Shown one piece after another: positions 10,894 to 20,176 of a stretch of DNA of 64,000 nucleotides. The DNA comes from Adiantum capillus-veneris (Eukaryota; Streptophyta; Polypodiopsida; Polypodiales; Pteridaceae), in NCBI GenBank assembly GCA_014529385.2, contig CM043963.1, forward strand, positions 95,310,412 through 95,374,411, in the 5' to 3' direction. A program made the translations under genes and the position numbers. Under the pieces are notes generated by a model. That model saw nothing but the letters and a program-made list of their open reading frames with translations, was not told where the DNA came from and ran no database searches. How positions within the stretch are numbered: the stretch's first letter is position 1; each line of letters opens with the position of its first letter.

Positions 10894-10905
10894 TGGTATC
10901 AGAGC
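10894..10905 (+). other. Primer-binding site of G1
   Basis: TGGTATCAGAGC, a perfect match to the site complementary to the 3' end of initiator methionine tRNA, lies one base after the 5' LTR. The preceding window TTACATTGGTATCAGAGC has the same spacing as in the LARD-like element. Confidence 0.9.
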
Positions 10906-11309
10906 ACAAGGTTTCTCTTTTCTTGCTCAAGAAGGGAGGTCCTCAAGCTAGCTGTAAATGGTTGGTATTATTAATTGCCTGTGAGTAAGTAGAATAGGGA
11001 TTTTTCAGCCTTGCAGTGCGCCTGCCTTCGTGCAGTTAACGGGGCATCACCGTCGAGAGCTATGGTCTTAATAGTGGAGTCCTACGGGGCTTGCCTACGG
11101 CTTAACCACTATTGAGCTATTAGAAGCTTGACAGGAGCCGGTGTTGTTCTGGTGTTGAAAGACCCTCTCTTCTATTCCTTGCAATTAATGGTATTCGAGC
11201 CACGGGTACAGTAGCTTGAGTGCTTTTTCTAAAGGGATAAAGAAGAGTAGCAACTAGGGCTTGAAGTGCCAAAGTACACCTAAAAAGTTTACACCTAAAA
11301 GTTCTTAGA

Positions 11310-11449
11310 ATGGCTGACAATAGTAAAGAGAGTGAAATTAATGTTGATAACTTTGATTTTGCTAATGAGCAAGCTACTAATGGCTGACAATAGTAAAGAG
11401 AGTGAAATTAATGTTGATAACTTTGATTTAGCTAATGAGCAAGCTACTA
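11310..11449 (+). repeat. 70-bp tandem duplication at the gag start of G1
   Basis: The segment starting ATGGCTGACAATAGTAAAGA at 11,310 is repeated at 11,380 with one or two differences. Because 70 is not a multiple of three, the first ATG leads to a stop after 25 residues (MADNSKES...ATNG-stop). The second ATG opens the long gag frame. The first copy therefore acts as a short upstream reading frame. Confidence 0.8.
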
Positions 11450-13475
11450 ATGATGCTCCGATGCTTGTTAACTATCTTGTTTCTAGGCTTCAACAAGCCA
11501 TGGGCAATCCATCTCTCCAAAGTGAAGTGCAATGGCAGCTCCGTGCTCACAGGATTCTCCAATCTCATCACCATGACGAGAGAACACCTAGGAAGCCTCC
11601 TTGTGAGACTCCCAAAAGAGGTCTCTCTCCGATTCTGGAAGAAGAAGAGAATCCATATGAAGGGCTCAAGAATTTACTTCTTGATGATGCATATACTTCC
11701 CAAAGGAGAACTCAAGATCCTCCACCGAAGGAACGAGAAAGAAGTGAGTCTCCCGCCACCTCGACGGAGATGGCTCCACGAAGACGGCGGGCTAAACGCT
11801 CTCCATCACCACCAAAGCGGAGAAGACCATCGCACCCTTCTCCACATCATAATTCAAAGAGGGATGATAAAAAGCAAGAGAAGAAAAAGGCGAGGAAAGA
11901 GGACACCCTCTTCTCCATCTTCTTCATCCTCTTCCTCTTATGAAAGTGATGGTGAAGACGACGAAGATCAAGACAAGAAAAGGCGAGAGAGAGGTCACCC
12001 TCTTCTCCACCTTCTTCAAATTCTTCACCTTCTGAAGAAAGTGATGGTGCAACCTTTGAACCATCAAAAAGAAGAGTCCATAGGAAATCCTATGCCACAT
12101 GGAAGAGGTCGTCCAAGCTGAATAAATTCAAAGAGGGAGGGAATAGCATCTCTTTCCTTACCTATGATGGCACCTTTGGTGCTACGGACAAAGTCTTGGC
12201 CTTTATCCAACAATTCGATGCGGCGTTTGGAGATGAGGGCTTCACGGAGTCCTCTAAGCTACTCCATGTAGCTATGCACTTTCAAAAGTCCTCCAGGCAA
12301 TGGTGGTCTAGCCTACGATCCAACAGTGAAGCTCCACGAACATGGAACGCTTTAAGAGCTTCCATTATGAAGCAGTTTTTGGCCACCGATGCCAAAGACA
12401 AAGTACTCACCAAATGGCGAAGCTTAAATCTCTCTCCCTATGAATCCATCCACAAATATGTAGACAAGTTTTGGGACCTACAACTCAAATCCACTGTCTT
12501 CAAAAGGATTTTGGAGAGCAAAAGCAACAATTTTGTGCGGGCTTAACCGAAGAAATGGCGGAGTATGTCAACTCCCAAAGGCCACGTACCATATCGGCGG
12601 TAATATACCATACTATGGTGGCCTCTCGAATCAATTTCCAAATGGGGGCTAAAAGAAATAATAAGCCCACGGAAAACAAGGGTTCCAATGAGCCTAAGGG
12701 GAAGGACAATGTCCAAAAGTCTCCTAAGGGCAACTCCAACAAAGCTAAAGAGAAGGGAGTTTACAAAGGTAAAAACAAACTCTCTCCTGAAGAGCTTGAG
12801 CGTTATCGCAAGGATAACCGGTGTTTCAAGTGCGGCGAACAAGGGCATGCGTACTGCGCTTGTCCCCAAAAGAACAACCGCCAAGATCCTCCTAGAGCTT
12901 CCTTGGTTGAAATCCAAGAGGAGGAGACTCACCAAACTCACCACAAAGGATCTCCTCTATACCATGCTTGGGGAAATGTAAGAGAACATGATGCTTTTAT
13001 TCTCTTTGACCCTGGTTCTACTCACAATTTTATATCTATAGAGTTGGCCACCAAGCTAGGCATACAAGATTACGAGATGGGAGACATCCTACCTGCAGAC
13101 AGTGCCTTCAAGGGGCATGAAGCTTCAGTCACTCCCTTAATCGGGAAATTGAGGCTTCATGTCCAAGGCTATGTGGACAAAGAGGACTTCTTTATCTCTC
13201 CTCTCAAGCATGAGGATGTAATCCTAGGGGCACCATGGTTTGACCGCTTGGCTGCCAATGTTAAATTTCCTGAAAGGAGAATCTCCCTTAAGTTCAGGGA
13301 AAAAGACATGTATATAGATGCTAAGGAAATGGGTAACACTATCCCCATTGAACATACACCAGCTTTCAACAAGTCAATAAAGAGCTCTATTTCCATGTAC
13401 ATGATTTTTGTTAAAGATTCTCAAAATGAACCTAATGCTTTAGCAAAAGAAAATAAAGCAACCAAAAGGAATTAG
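11380..13475 (+). pseudogene. gag: gag-protease of G1 (frameshifted)
   Basis: Gag assembles the particle and its protease cleaves the polyprotein. From the second ATG (MADNSKESEINVDNFDLANE) the frame runs to 11,943 through a basic, Ser/Pro-rich region. It then continues through two compensating shifts (SYESDGEDDEDQDKKRR, then SPSEESDGATFEPSKRR) into the capsid-like part (IQQFDAAFGDEGF, SRQWWSSLRSNSEAPRTW) ending at 12,546. Near 12,505 the next frame takes over. The antisense relative has four extra bases there (TTCAAAAAGATGGATTTTGG, against TTCAAAAGGATTTTGG), which explains the shift as a 4-bp deletion. Downstream are a CCHC knuckle (CFKCGEQGHAYCAC, 12,822-12,863) and a retropepsin with active-site DPGSTHNFIS at 13,008. 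The stop at 13,473-13,475 overlaps the start of the pol frame. The protein is probably non-functional as it stands. Confidence 0.85.
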
Positions 13476-16327
13476 AGTTATCCAATTTTCTCAAGGGGTT
13501 TCAAGATGTTTTTATTGCCGACATCCCTTGTGAGCTACCTCCTGAACGAGGTAATGATGACCATGCAATTGAACTTCTTCCAGGAAGTTCACCGCCTAAC
13601 AAACCTCCTTATAGAGTTTCTCTAGCTCAACAAGAGGAGATTATGCGGCAAGTGCATGAGCTAGTTGAGAAGGGCATGGTTAGGCCTAGCTCATCTCCAT
13701 TTTGCTCACCTGTGCTATTAGTGCAAAAGAAAGACGGCACATATCGTATGTGTGTCGATTATAGAGCACTAAATAGGATCACTATCAAGAATAGGTTTCC
13801 TGTTCCATGGGTAGAAGACCTATTTGATAAGCTACAAGGATCGACCTACTTCAGTAGGATTGACCTAAAAAGTGGCTATCATCAAATAAGGATACTTGAT
13901 CAAGACATTGTAAAGACCGCATTTCGCACCACATTTGGTCTTTATGAATACATTGTCATGCCTTTTGGCTTGACCAATGCACCAGCCACATTCAACCGCT
14001 TGATGGAGAAGCTGTTCAGGCCTCATCGAACCTTCACTGGAGTGTTCTTTGATGATATTATCATCTACTCTAATTCATTAGACGAACACAAGCAACACCT
14101 CCAGGTAATATTTCAAGTTTTGAGAGAGAATAAACTTTATGTTAATCAAAAGAAAAGTGAATTTTTCTTGCAAGAGATTCAGTATTTAGGTCACATTATC
14201 TCTCAAGATGGCATCCAAATGGATCCATCAAAGTTAGAGGTAATAAAAGGATGGCCCAAACCAAGGAATCTTCATGAACTAAGAAGCTTTATAGGTATGT
14301 GTGCATACTATAGACGCTTCATAGAAAAGTTCTCACAAATTGCGGGACCATTACATGACCTAACAAAAAAAAGAGTTAGGTATATATGGTCTGCTAAGGA
14401 GAACAATGCTTTCGAAAAGCATAAAGAAAAGCTTATCTCTCAACCTGTGCTTACACTACCGGATCTGTCAAAACCATTTGAGGTCCAATGTGATGCTTGT
14501 GGTGATTGCCTTGGAGCTGTTTTACTCCAAGAAGGGCACGCCATAGGCTATGAGAGTCGAAGGCTCGACCCTATTGAGCAAGCTCTAGGCATATATGAAA
14601 AGGAACTCCTTGCAGTTCTACATGCCTTAGACTCATGGAAGCACTATTTATTGGGGACTCCTTTCATTCTGCGAACGGATCACCAAAGTCTTAAGTACTT
14701 CATGACGCAGACCAATCTCTCTGACAAACAAATGAGGTGGGCAAATTTACTTTCGCAATTTCATTTTCATATTGCTCACATTGCTGGCAAGCATAATCAA
14801 GTAGCTGATGCACTCTCAAGACGGCCGAGAGTGAATGAGGTTTCCATAGCAACTCACAATGATCTATCTTCAATGATAGATGAGTATGCTATTGATCCCG
14901 ATTTTAGAGATGTGATTTCAGCCCTTGCATTAGGGAAGAAAGAAGAACCATTTACTTTACAAGATGGTTATCTTCTCTATGGCAATAGACTATGTGTTAC
15001 TAACTCACTACATGAGAAAGTAATGTATGAATCTCATGCTCCACCTTATGCGGGGCATAGGGGGATTCAGTCTACCTTAAAGGGAATTGAAACATATTTC
15101 TATTGGCCTACCATGAAAGTGAACATACAAGAGTATGTTTCTAAATGTGTGGTATGCCAAAAGACAAAATTTGATAGAGGGAAGCAACTTGGATTGCTTC
15201 AACCCTTGCCAATCCCTAATTCACCATGGGAGAGCATATCCATGGATTTTATCTTTGGACTGCCTAAGTCTATCCATGGGAATACGCGAATATCGACGAT
15301 AGTAGACAGGTTCAGTAAACAAGCTCATTTTATACCTATCAAAAAGACTATCAAAGCCCATCAAATGGAAACCCTCTTCATTTCACAAATTTTCAAGTAC
15401 CATGGCTTGCCAATGTCCATAGTGTCGGATAGAGATCATAGAATGACCAATAATTTCTGGAAGGGTCTCTTTGAGAATTTAGGGACAAGGCTAAACTTCT
15501 CTTCGGCTTATCATCCACAAATGGATGGCCAAAGTGAAATAGCTAACCTAACCATTCTCGATCTACTAAAAGCCTATGTAACGGAAGTAGATCAAAGATC
15601 CCAATGGGAGAAGTACTTACCCTTAGTGGAGTATGCTTACAATAACACTGTACATACTTCCACGAGAAAAGCACCTTTTGAGGTAATTGAGGGGAGATCA
15701 AAAAGTCCCTTGCTACTTAAGGTACATAGGAAGATCTTCGCTGCAGATGAGTATAGCCGAGACCTACAAGAATCTTTTCAAAAGATTAAGGATGCTATCT
15801 CTATCTCACAGCAAAGGCAAAAGGCTGCTGCTGCTGACAAGCATAGAAGAGCCCAAGCCTTTAAAGAAAACGATTGGGTCTTGTTAAAGTTTCCCAAGGC
15901 TCGATTAAGGCACACGATGGGCAAGAATCCTACGGGCCACCAAAAGTACTATGCTAAACTAGCAAAAAGGTACTATGGTCCCTTCCAGATTCTTAGGCCA
16001 ATCAATGAGATGGCCTATCAACTCAAGTTGCCCAATCATTGGCTCATACACAATGCTTTCCATGTGAGCCTATTAAAGGCTTACAAAGGAGATCCGCCTC
16101 AAGAACCAACTATTGTAGACCCACCGGAGATCGAGGACCAAGAGGAGGTGTTGCAGCCCGAGTCCATTCTCCGACATGAAGACAAGGTACTAAGAGGCGG
16201 TAAGACTATTCGACGATATCTTATTAAGTTTAAGAATTATCCTTTTGAAGATTCTAGATGGATGCAAGGCATACAATTAAAGGATAACCTAAACCTTGTC
16301 AATGCTTACAATGCTTCCCAAGAGTAA
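13475..16327 (+). CDS. pol: pol of G1: RT, RNase H, integrase, chromodomain
   Basis: One uninterrupted frame. The part from the first ATG at 13,643 is 894 codons, but in-frame homology (ELSNFLKGFQDVF, ELPPERGNDDHAIEL) reaches back to 13,475, so translation is probably by frameshift from gag-pro. In residues from 13,643: RT has YRMCVDYRALN (34-44), SRIDLKSGYHQI (71-82) and the catalytic FFDD (135-138). RNase H follows (CDACGDCLGAV at about 282, LRTDHQSLKYF). The integrase zinc domain is at about 465-515 and the core has D535, D596 and E632, a correct D,D35E spacing. A chromodomain-like end (RRYLIKFKNYPFEDSRWM, about 857-874) would target chromatin. All catalytic residues are present, so this part could still encode active enzyme, although gag is broken. 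Confidence 0.9.
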   Translation, partial: ELSNFLKGFQDVFIADIPCELPPERGNDDHAIELLPGSSPPNKPPYRVSLAQQEEIMRQVHELVEKGMVRPSSSPFCSPVLLVQKKDGTYRMCVDYRALNRITIKNRFPVPWVEDLFDKLQGSTYFSRIDLKSGYHQIRILDQDIVKTAFRTTFGLYEYIVMPFGLTNAPATFNRLMEKLFRPHRTFTGVFFDDIIIYSNSLDEHKQHLQVIFQVLRENKLYVNQKKSEFFLQEIQYLGHIISQDGIQMDPSKLEVIKGWPKPRNLHELRSFIGMCAYYRRFIEKFSQIAGPLHDLTKKRVRYIWSAKENNAFEKHKEKLISQPVLTLPDLSKPFEVQCDACGDCLGAVLLQEGHAIGYESRRLDPIEQALGIYEKELLAVLHALDSWKHYLLGTPFILRTDHQSLKYFMTQTNLSDKQMRWANLLSQFHFHIAHIAGKHNQVADALSRRPRVNEVSIATHNDLSSMIDEYAIDPDFRDVISALALGKKEEPFTLQDGYLLYGNRLCVTNSLHEKVMYESHAPPYAGHRGIQSTLKGIETYFYWPTMKVNIQEYVSKCVVCQKTKFDRGKQLGLLQPLPIPNSPWESISMDFIFGLPKSIHGNTRISTIVDRFSKQAHFIPIKKTIKAHQMETLFISQIFKYHGLPMSIVSDRDHRMTNNFWKGLFENLGTRLNFSSAYHPQMDGQSEIANLTILDLLKAYVTEVDQRSQWEKYLPLVEYAYNNTVHTSTRKAPFEVIEGRSKSPLLLKVHRKIFAADEYSRDLQESFQKIKDAISISQQRQKAAAADKHRRAQAFKENDWVLLKFPKARLRHTMGKNPTGHQKYYAKLAKRYYGPFQILRPINEMAYQLKLPNHWLIHNAFHVSLLKAYKGDPPQEPTIVDPPEIEDQEEVLQPESILRHEDKVLRGGKTIRRYLIKFKNYPFEDSRWMQGIQLKDNLNLVNAYNASQE

Positions 16328-16685
16328 GCAAATGTACAAAATGTTAAAAATGAACAAAGTTTTTTTTGTCTTATAAGACTCTCTTTTTCTTTATTGTGCA
16401 CAAAAATGAAGTAGTATGCATGCTTCGATCAAGTTTGCGGAGACGACGTCTCCCAAACACCAAGTAGAGCTTGTCACTCTACTATGGAAGATTGATAGGA
16501 CTAATGTGCAAACATGCTTGCGGCAGCCTCAAGCTCTCAAGCGCCAAATGGACTAGTCATCCATTGTGGAATGATGTCGTAGGGTAACATAGGGATCCTC
16601 TACCCGCTAAGAAAAGGACTCATGAATATGCTTTATCTTCTCTACACCATAGTCGAGGACAACTATGATTTCAAGAGAGAGGTCA
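16328..16685 (+). other. G1 3' untranslated region
   Basis: 358 bp between the pol stop and the 3' LTR. No further frame is seen. The purine stretch CAAGAGAGAGGTCA immediately before 16,686 is the best polypurine-tract candidate, though weaker than usual. Confidence 0.6.
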
Positions 16686-16911
16686 TGTCATAATAATCAA
16701 TATCTAATTCTCCTAAATGATTTTCTCATATTAAACTGATCATTTAATGTGGGGAAGTGCCAGGGGAGAAAAAGCTAGAATATTGGTTAAGCTAGCAGAC
16801 CGGCCACTGTAGGGATCCAAAGGAGGGAAAATAGGGATCCAAAAGGGGGGCCATCTGCAAAAGATCCATGTGCAACAATGGGCTAAAAAGACCCTAAGGT
16901 TCAGCCCATTA
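16686..16911 (+). repeat. Truncated 3' LTR of G1
   Basis: 226 bp matching the first 226 bp of the 5' LTR with three substitutions. The match breaks off after CAGCCCATTAA, where unrelated sequence begins. The remaining 1.38 kb of the LTR is missing. Confidence 0.85.
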
Positions 16912-17890
16912 ATTAACACTAGAATGGTAATAGGACACTTTTATGTTATGTTGTTAACTACTCCACTTTAAGAAAACTCACAAGGGATCCTCTAATACCA
17001 AACACAATGGGGTTCAAAGTGTCAAACAAAGGCAGAATGGACAGTCTAGGATATGTAAATCTACCAATAAATGTTGATGGAACAGTTTATCCTCATCAAT
17101 TTCATGTGGTCAAGGACCAGGATCTTAACAAAGCAGTTATTATGGGAGTGTCGTGGATGCGCACTTATCAAGACACACCAAACTGGCAGGATAATACCTT
17201 GTAGCTCAGATAAGAGTACCAATCTTTGCCACACCCTTTGTACAAACAGACCATGTATGGGAACCTCTACAACCACCACCTGCTCCAATTCAGCGATATT
17301 CTCCAAAGATGGTCAAGAAATCTAGGTTAAAAAGTCCATCATGCAAAGAAATCCGAAGAAATTGTGGATACCAAAATGACAAAGCAATGCAAGCTAGCCT
17401 ACATTGCATCAACAAAAATCCGACCTCAACAAATCGCCCAAGGCTTTTGTCAGGCAACCTAGGCTAATCCAACATCAACATCGACAACCAAAAGACATCA
17501 AGTGGGTATGGAAACCAAAACAAACTTGCTCATCAGATGCCTCTTCAAGGAAATCCACACCAAAGCAATTTGAGTGGAGACCAAAACAAAGCCCTCAATC
17601 AAAACAACAAGCAGGGTCACAACTTCTGCAGGTCACCATCAAACACAGGGCACGTCTTCTACAATTACTAATGTTCGGACCACACAGCTTCAACATAACC
17701 TCGCCATCAGTAGCCACTGAACATATTGTTCAACACCCCTCTTTTGCACAACATTTTGTTTCCCCAAGCATATACTCCATTTGCATCATAGAGCCACAAT
17801 ATATGGCTATGCATAGACACATACTTTGTTCCCATGCACTCTGACACATGTTCGTCTTGGATGACTTGCTCTAGGAAGGGGGGAAAATGC
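16912..17890 (+). pseudogene. Retropepsin-like fragment and Pro/Gln/Lys-rich tail of an unidentified retroelement
   Basis: The 65-codon frame at 17,007-17,204 (VSNKGRMDSLGYVNLPINVD ... HQFHVVKD...AVIMGVSWM) has the layout of the second half of a retropepsin: a flap region followed by a hydrophobic V-I-M-G strand ahead of W. The Asp-Ser/Thr-Gly active site is not visible here. A second frame (17,404-17,844) is basic and Gln/Pro-rich with repeated W-x-P-K motifs (WVWKPKQ, FEWRPKQ). A G-rich purine run at about 17,875-17,887 could be a polypurine tract. It may continue the coding remnant seen before G1 (8,025-9,287). The family was not determined. Confidence 0.35.
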
Positions 17891-18453
17891 AGCAGGATTA
17901 TCATTTTGTATATATTATCATTATATCATTTCTTTTCTTTTCTTTTCTTTTCCTTTAAAAACAAACTTTTCATATCCTTATAAACTCTTAGCCAGTATAA
18001 TCATGAGACATACCGACACCATCTAATACCGGGTTAAGAATATGTATATATGAGAGATTACACTAATTTTGGCCAATTTTTGGCCAACTACTAATAATTG
18101 TAAATAATTTTCTTTTACTAAAAAGCTAAAAAACGACAAACAATCAACAAAATTGATATGTCAAGCCAGGGAATTCGGAATTGACTTTTGAAAGCAAACA
18201 CCGAAACTTCAACCAAGGGCTTCGAACATGGATAATATGAAAAGATTCAACACACAATGGATTTTGAGCCAACTTCTAAAGGATCAAAATTGTAGATTGA
18301 AGGTCACTTGTCAATTAAATATCATAATGAAGAATGTTTTGAACTGTAGGTGACATGAACAACAGGATATGATCAATAGAGGTAAGTATGAATGGGGCAC
18401 TCTGGGTAGACTAGGAACATATAGCCAAATGGGGCAACATAAGCTCATTTGCA

Positions 18454-18512
<59 letters not shown>

Positions 18513-18803
18513 ATAGGGTTTTTGATTTTTTTTCCACCCGTTGCGACTACCTCTGTAGCTCTTACTACACCGGATTCAACAGGTATGATCACTAACCCTA
18601 CAAGAACATGTACACATGTCTCATACTACATCAACATTGCCAAAACAACATATCAGAGCACAAAAAAGTCACAAAATTTGCAAACTATTATGGCCAATGG
18701 GGGACTTCAAAACTCACCTAAAACCAAAAACCTTTCATCATCAGCAAACCCCTAGTAACTGGCAGAATCAGGAAAAGCAAAAATAGTTGCAAAAGGTGGT
18801 GAA
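17891..18803. other. Non-coding stretch with (AG)n microsatellite
   Basis: AT-rich sequence with a (TTTTC)n-like run at about 17,930-17,955 and an (AG)26 tract at 18,457-18,509. The only long frame here is produced by the microsatellite. No gene or RNA was recognised. Confidence 0.5.
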
Positions 18804-19969
18804 ACATGGATCGCAATCCATGTTCCTCAAACCCTAACCAGTAGCATCCACAGGTGGCCAGGAACAACCTCCCCTAGCTGGAATTTCAAAATGCTTCCCA
18901 ACATGGATCGTGATCCATGTACCTTTTTGCCAAAATCAAGGCAGGAGTGGTTCACTCGCTGGGGGATGCAAAAATATGACTGGTGATGCAGAAATAATCA
19001 CAAAAATTGCTCTTAAAATAATCAAATCCTCGTGGTTTGCTACCTTCAGTCTGCAAATGGTCTTTTGGCCATTTTCAAAGGAAGAATGGTATGATTTCAG
19101 CAAAAACTCATGGAGTAGGGCTAGGAGTAGGAGTTCTTTAGGAGTTTCCATTTGCTGCTTTAGCCAGTTGGGAAGCTTCACACTCTCCTCAAAGCCTATC
19201 ATCAAGGAGATGTAACTTAAAAGTGTTTTTAGGATCAAAACCAAGCAAAAGGTTACCTACAAAGTGGTGCAATTTTCCTAGATCAAATTTTCCCTGAAAT
19301 GGATTCAGATTCTGGTAAAATTTGACAGCGAGCTAAGCAAAGCTGTGAATTAGACACAAATCATCGAGAATCGAGGCAATAACAGATATCAGGTAAAGGA
19401 TGTGCCCAAAAAACAAATATGGTCAAGATGGAAAAAACATGGCCATAAACTAGGAAATGGGGTAAACTAAGAAAAAACATGTCCAAATTTGAAAATACTT
19501 CACCAGTATACTAGGAAGAGTTGTGGGAACATATGTGAAAGAAACTGTATCAAAATTCCTCCCAACATAGATAGTGATCCATGTACCTTTTTGCCCAATG
19601 AAAGAAAAATCCACACCATCTAGCCCAGTATGTTCAAAAAGCCAAGCCATGAAGTTTCAAACCATTTGAATTCCAAAATCCACATCAAAATTTCAAATTT
19701 CTCTAAGTCTAAAGAAGATTTCCAAAAATTAGCCTAAGTACCAACCAATGATCCAAATCCCAAAATTTTTGGACCAAGACACCATCTAGATGAACCCTAC
19801 AAGATGGTGGTATCATCAAATTTCAAAATGTTGTCCAACATGGATCGCGATCCATGTACCTCAAGCCCTAAATCCAGAGAAATTTTCACAGTAGCATCTC
19901 CATATGCCAGGAACAACCTCCCCTAGTTGGATTTTCAAAATGCTTCCCAACATGGATCGCAATCCATGT
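18804..19969. repeat. Five copies of a 20-bp palindrome in a repeated context
   Basis: The word ACATGGATCGCGATCCATGT, a perfect 20-bp palindrome at 19,838-19,857, recurs with one to three changes at 18,804-18,823, 18,901-18,920, 19,565-19,584 and 19,950-19,969. Copies are followed by TACCTTTTTGCC or CCTCAAACCCTAA-type flanks. About 95 bp around 18,842-18,942 and 19,894-19,990 are near-identical (AGGAACAACCTCCCCTAG, CAAAATGCTTCCCAACATGG), so larger units were duplicated. The copies lie upstream of the unknown coding region at 20,177. Function is unknown. They could be regulatory sites in a long terminal repeat or leader. Confidence 0.6.
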
Positions 19970-20176
19970 ACTTTTTTGCCAAAATTCATATGTTACACTA
20001 TGACCTTGTGCCTATAGTAATCCTAGATGCATTGGTGAAATTTGGTCAAATTTGGGGTAGTTTTGACAAAGTTATGCTCATTTTTCATTTTATGGTCAAA
20101 GTTTGTGTTTTCTTCAGCTTTTTGACAGTTCTAATCAATTGCTAAAACCTGTTTCCAATGCTAAACTGACCATAGG

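Larger units (their letters stand above)
9288..16911 (+). mobile_element. Ty3/gypsy chromovirus G1 with truncated 3' LTR
   Basis: A nearly complete element. It has a 5' LTR (9,288-10,892), an exact initiator-Met primer site, gag with zinc knuckle and protease, a long uninterrupted pol (RT, RNase H, integrase, chromodomain), then the first 226 bp of the 3' LTR. The paired LTR segments differ at only three positions by hand count (about 1.3%), so insertion was recent. The 3' LTR is cut at about 16,911, so no target duplication can be checked. An antisense relative lies at 24,626-26,132. Confidence 0.9.

Noticed and set aside
12500-13402. Minus-strand frames overlapping G1 gag-protease
   Set aside because: Opposite-strand shadows of a well-supported plus-strand coding region.
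13463-13480. Programmed -1 frameshift between G1 gag-pro and pol
   Set aside because: Overlapping frames are compatible with it, but the copy has other frameshifts and no clear slippery heptamer plus structure was identified, so a random lesion is equally likely.
18369-18755. 128-codon frame with an (RE)n stretch
   Set aside because: The Arg-Glu run is the translation of the (AG)n microsatellite; the flanks do not look like protein.
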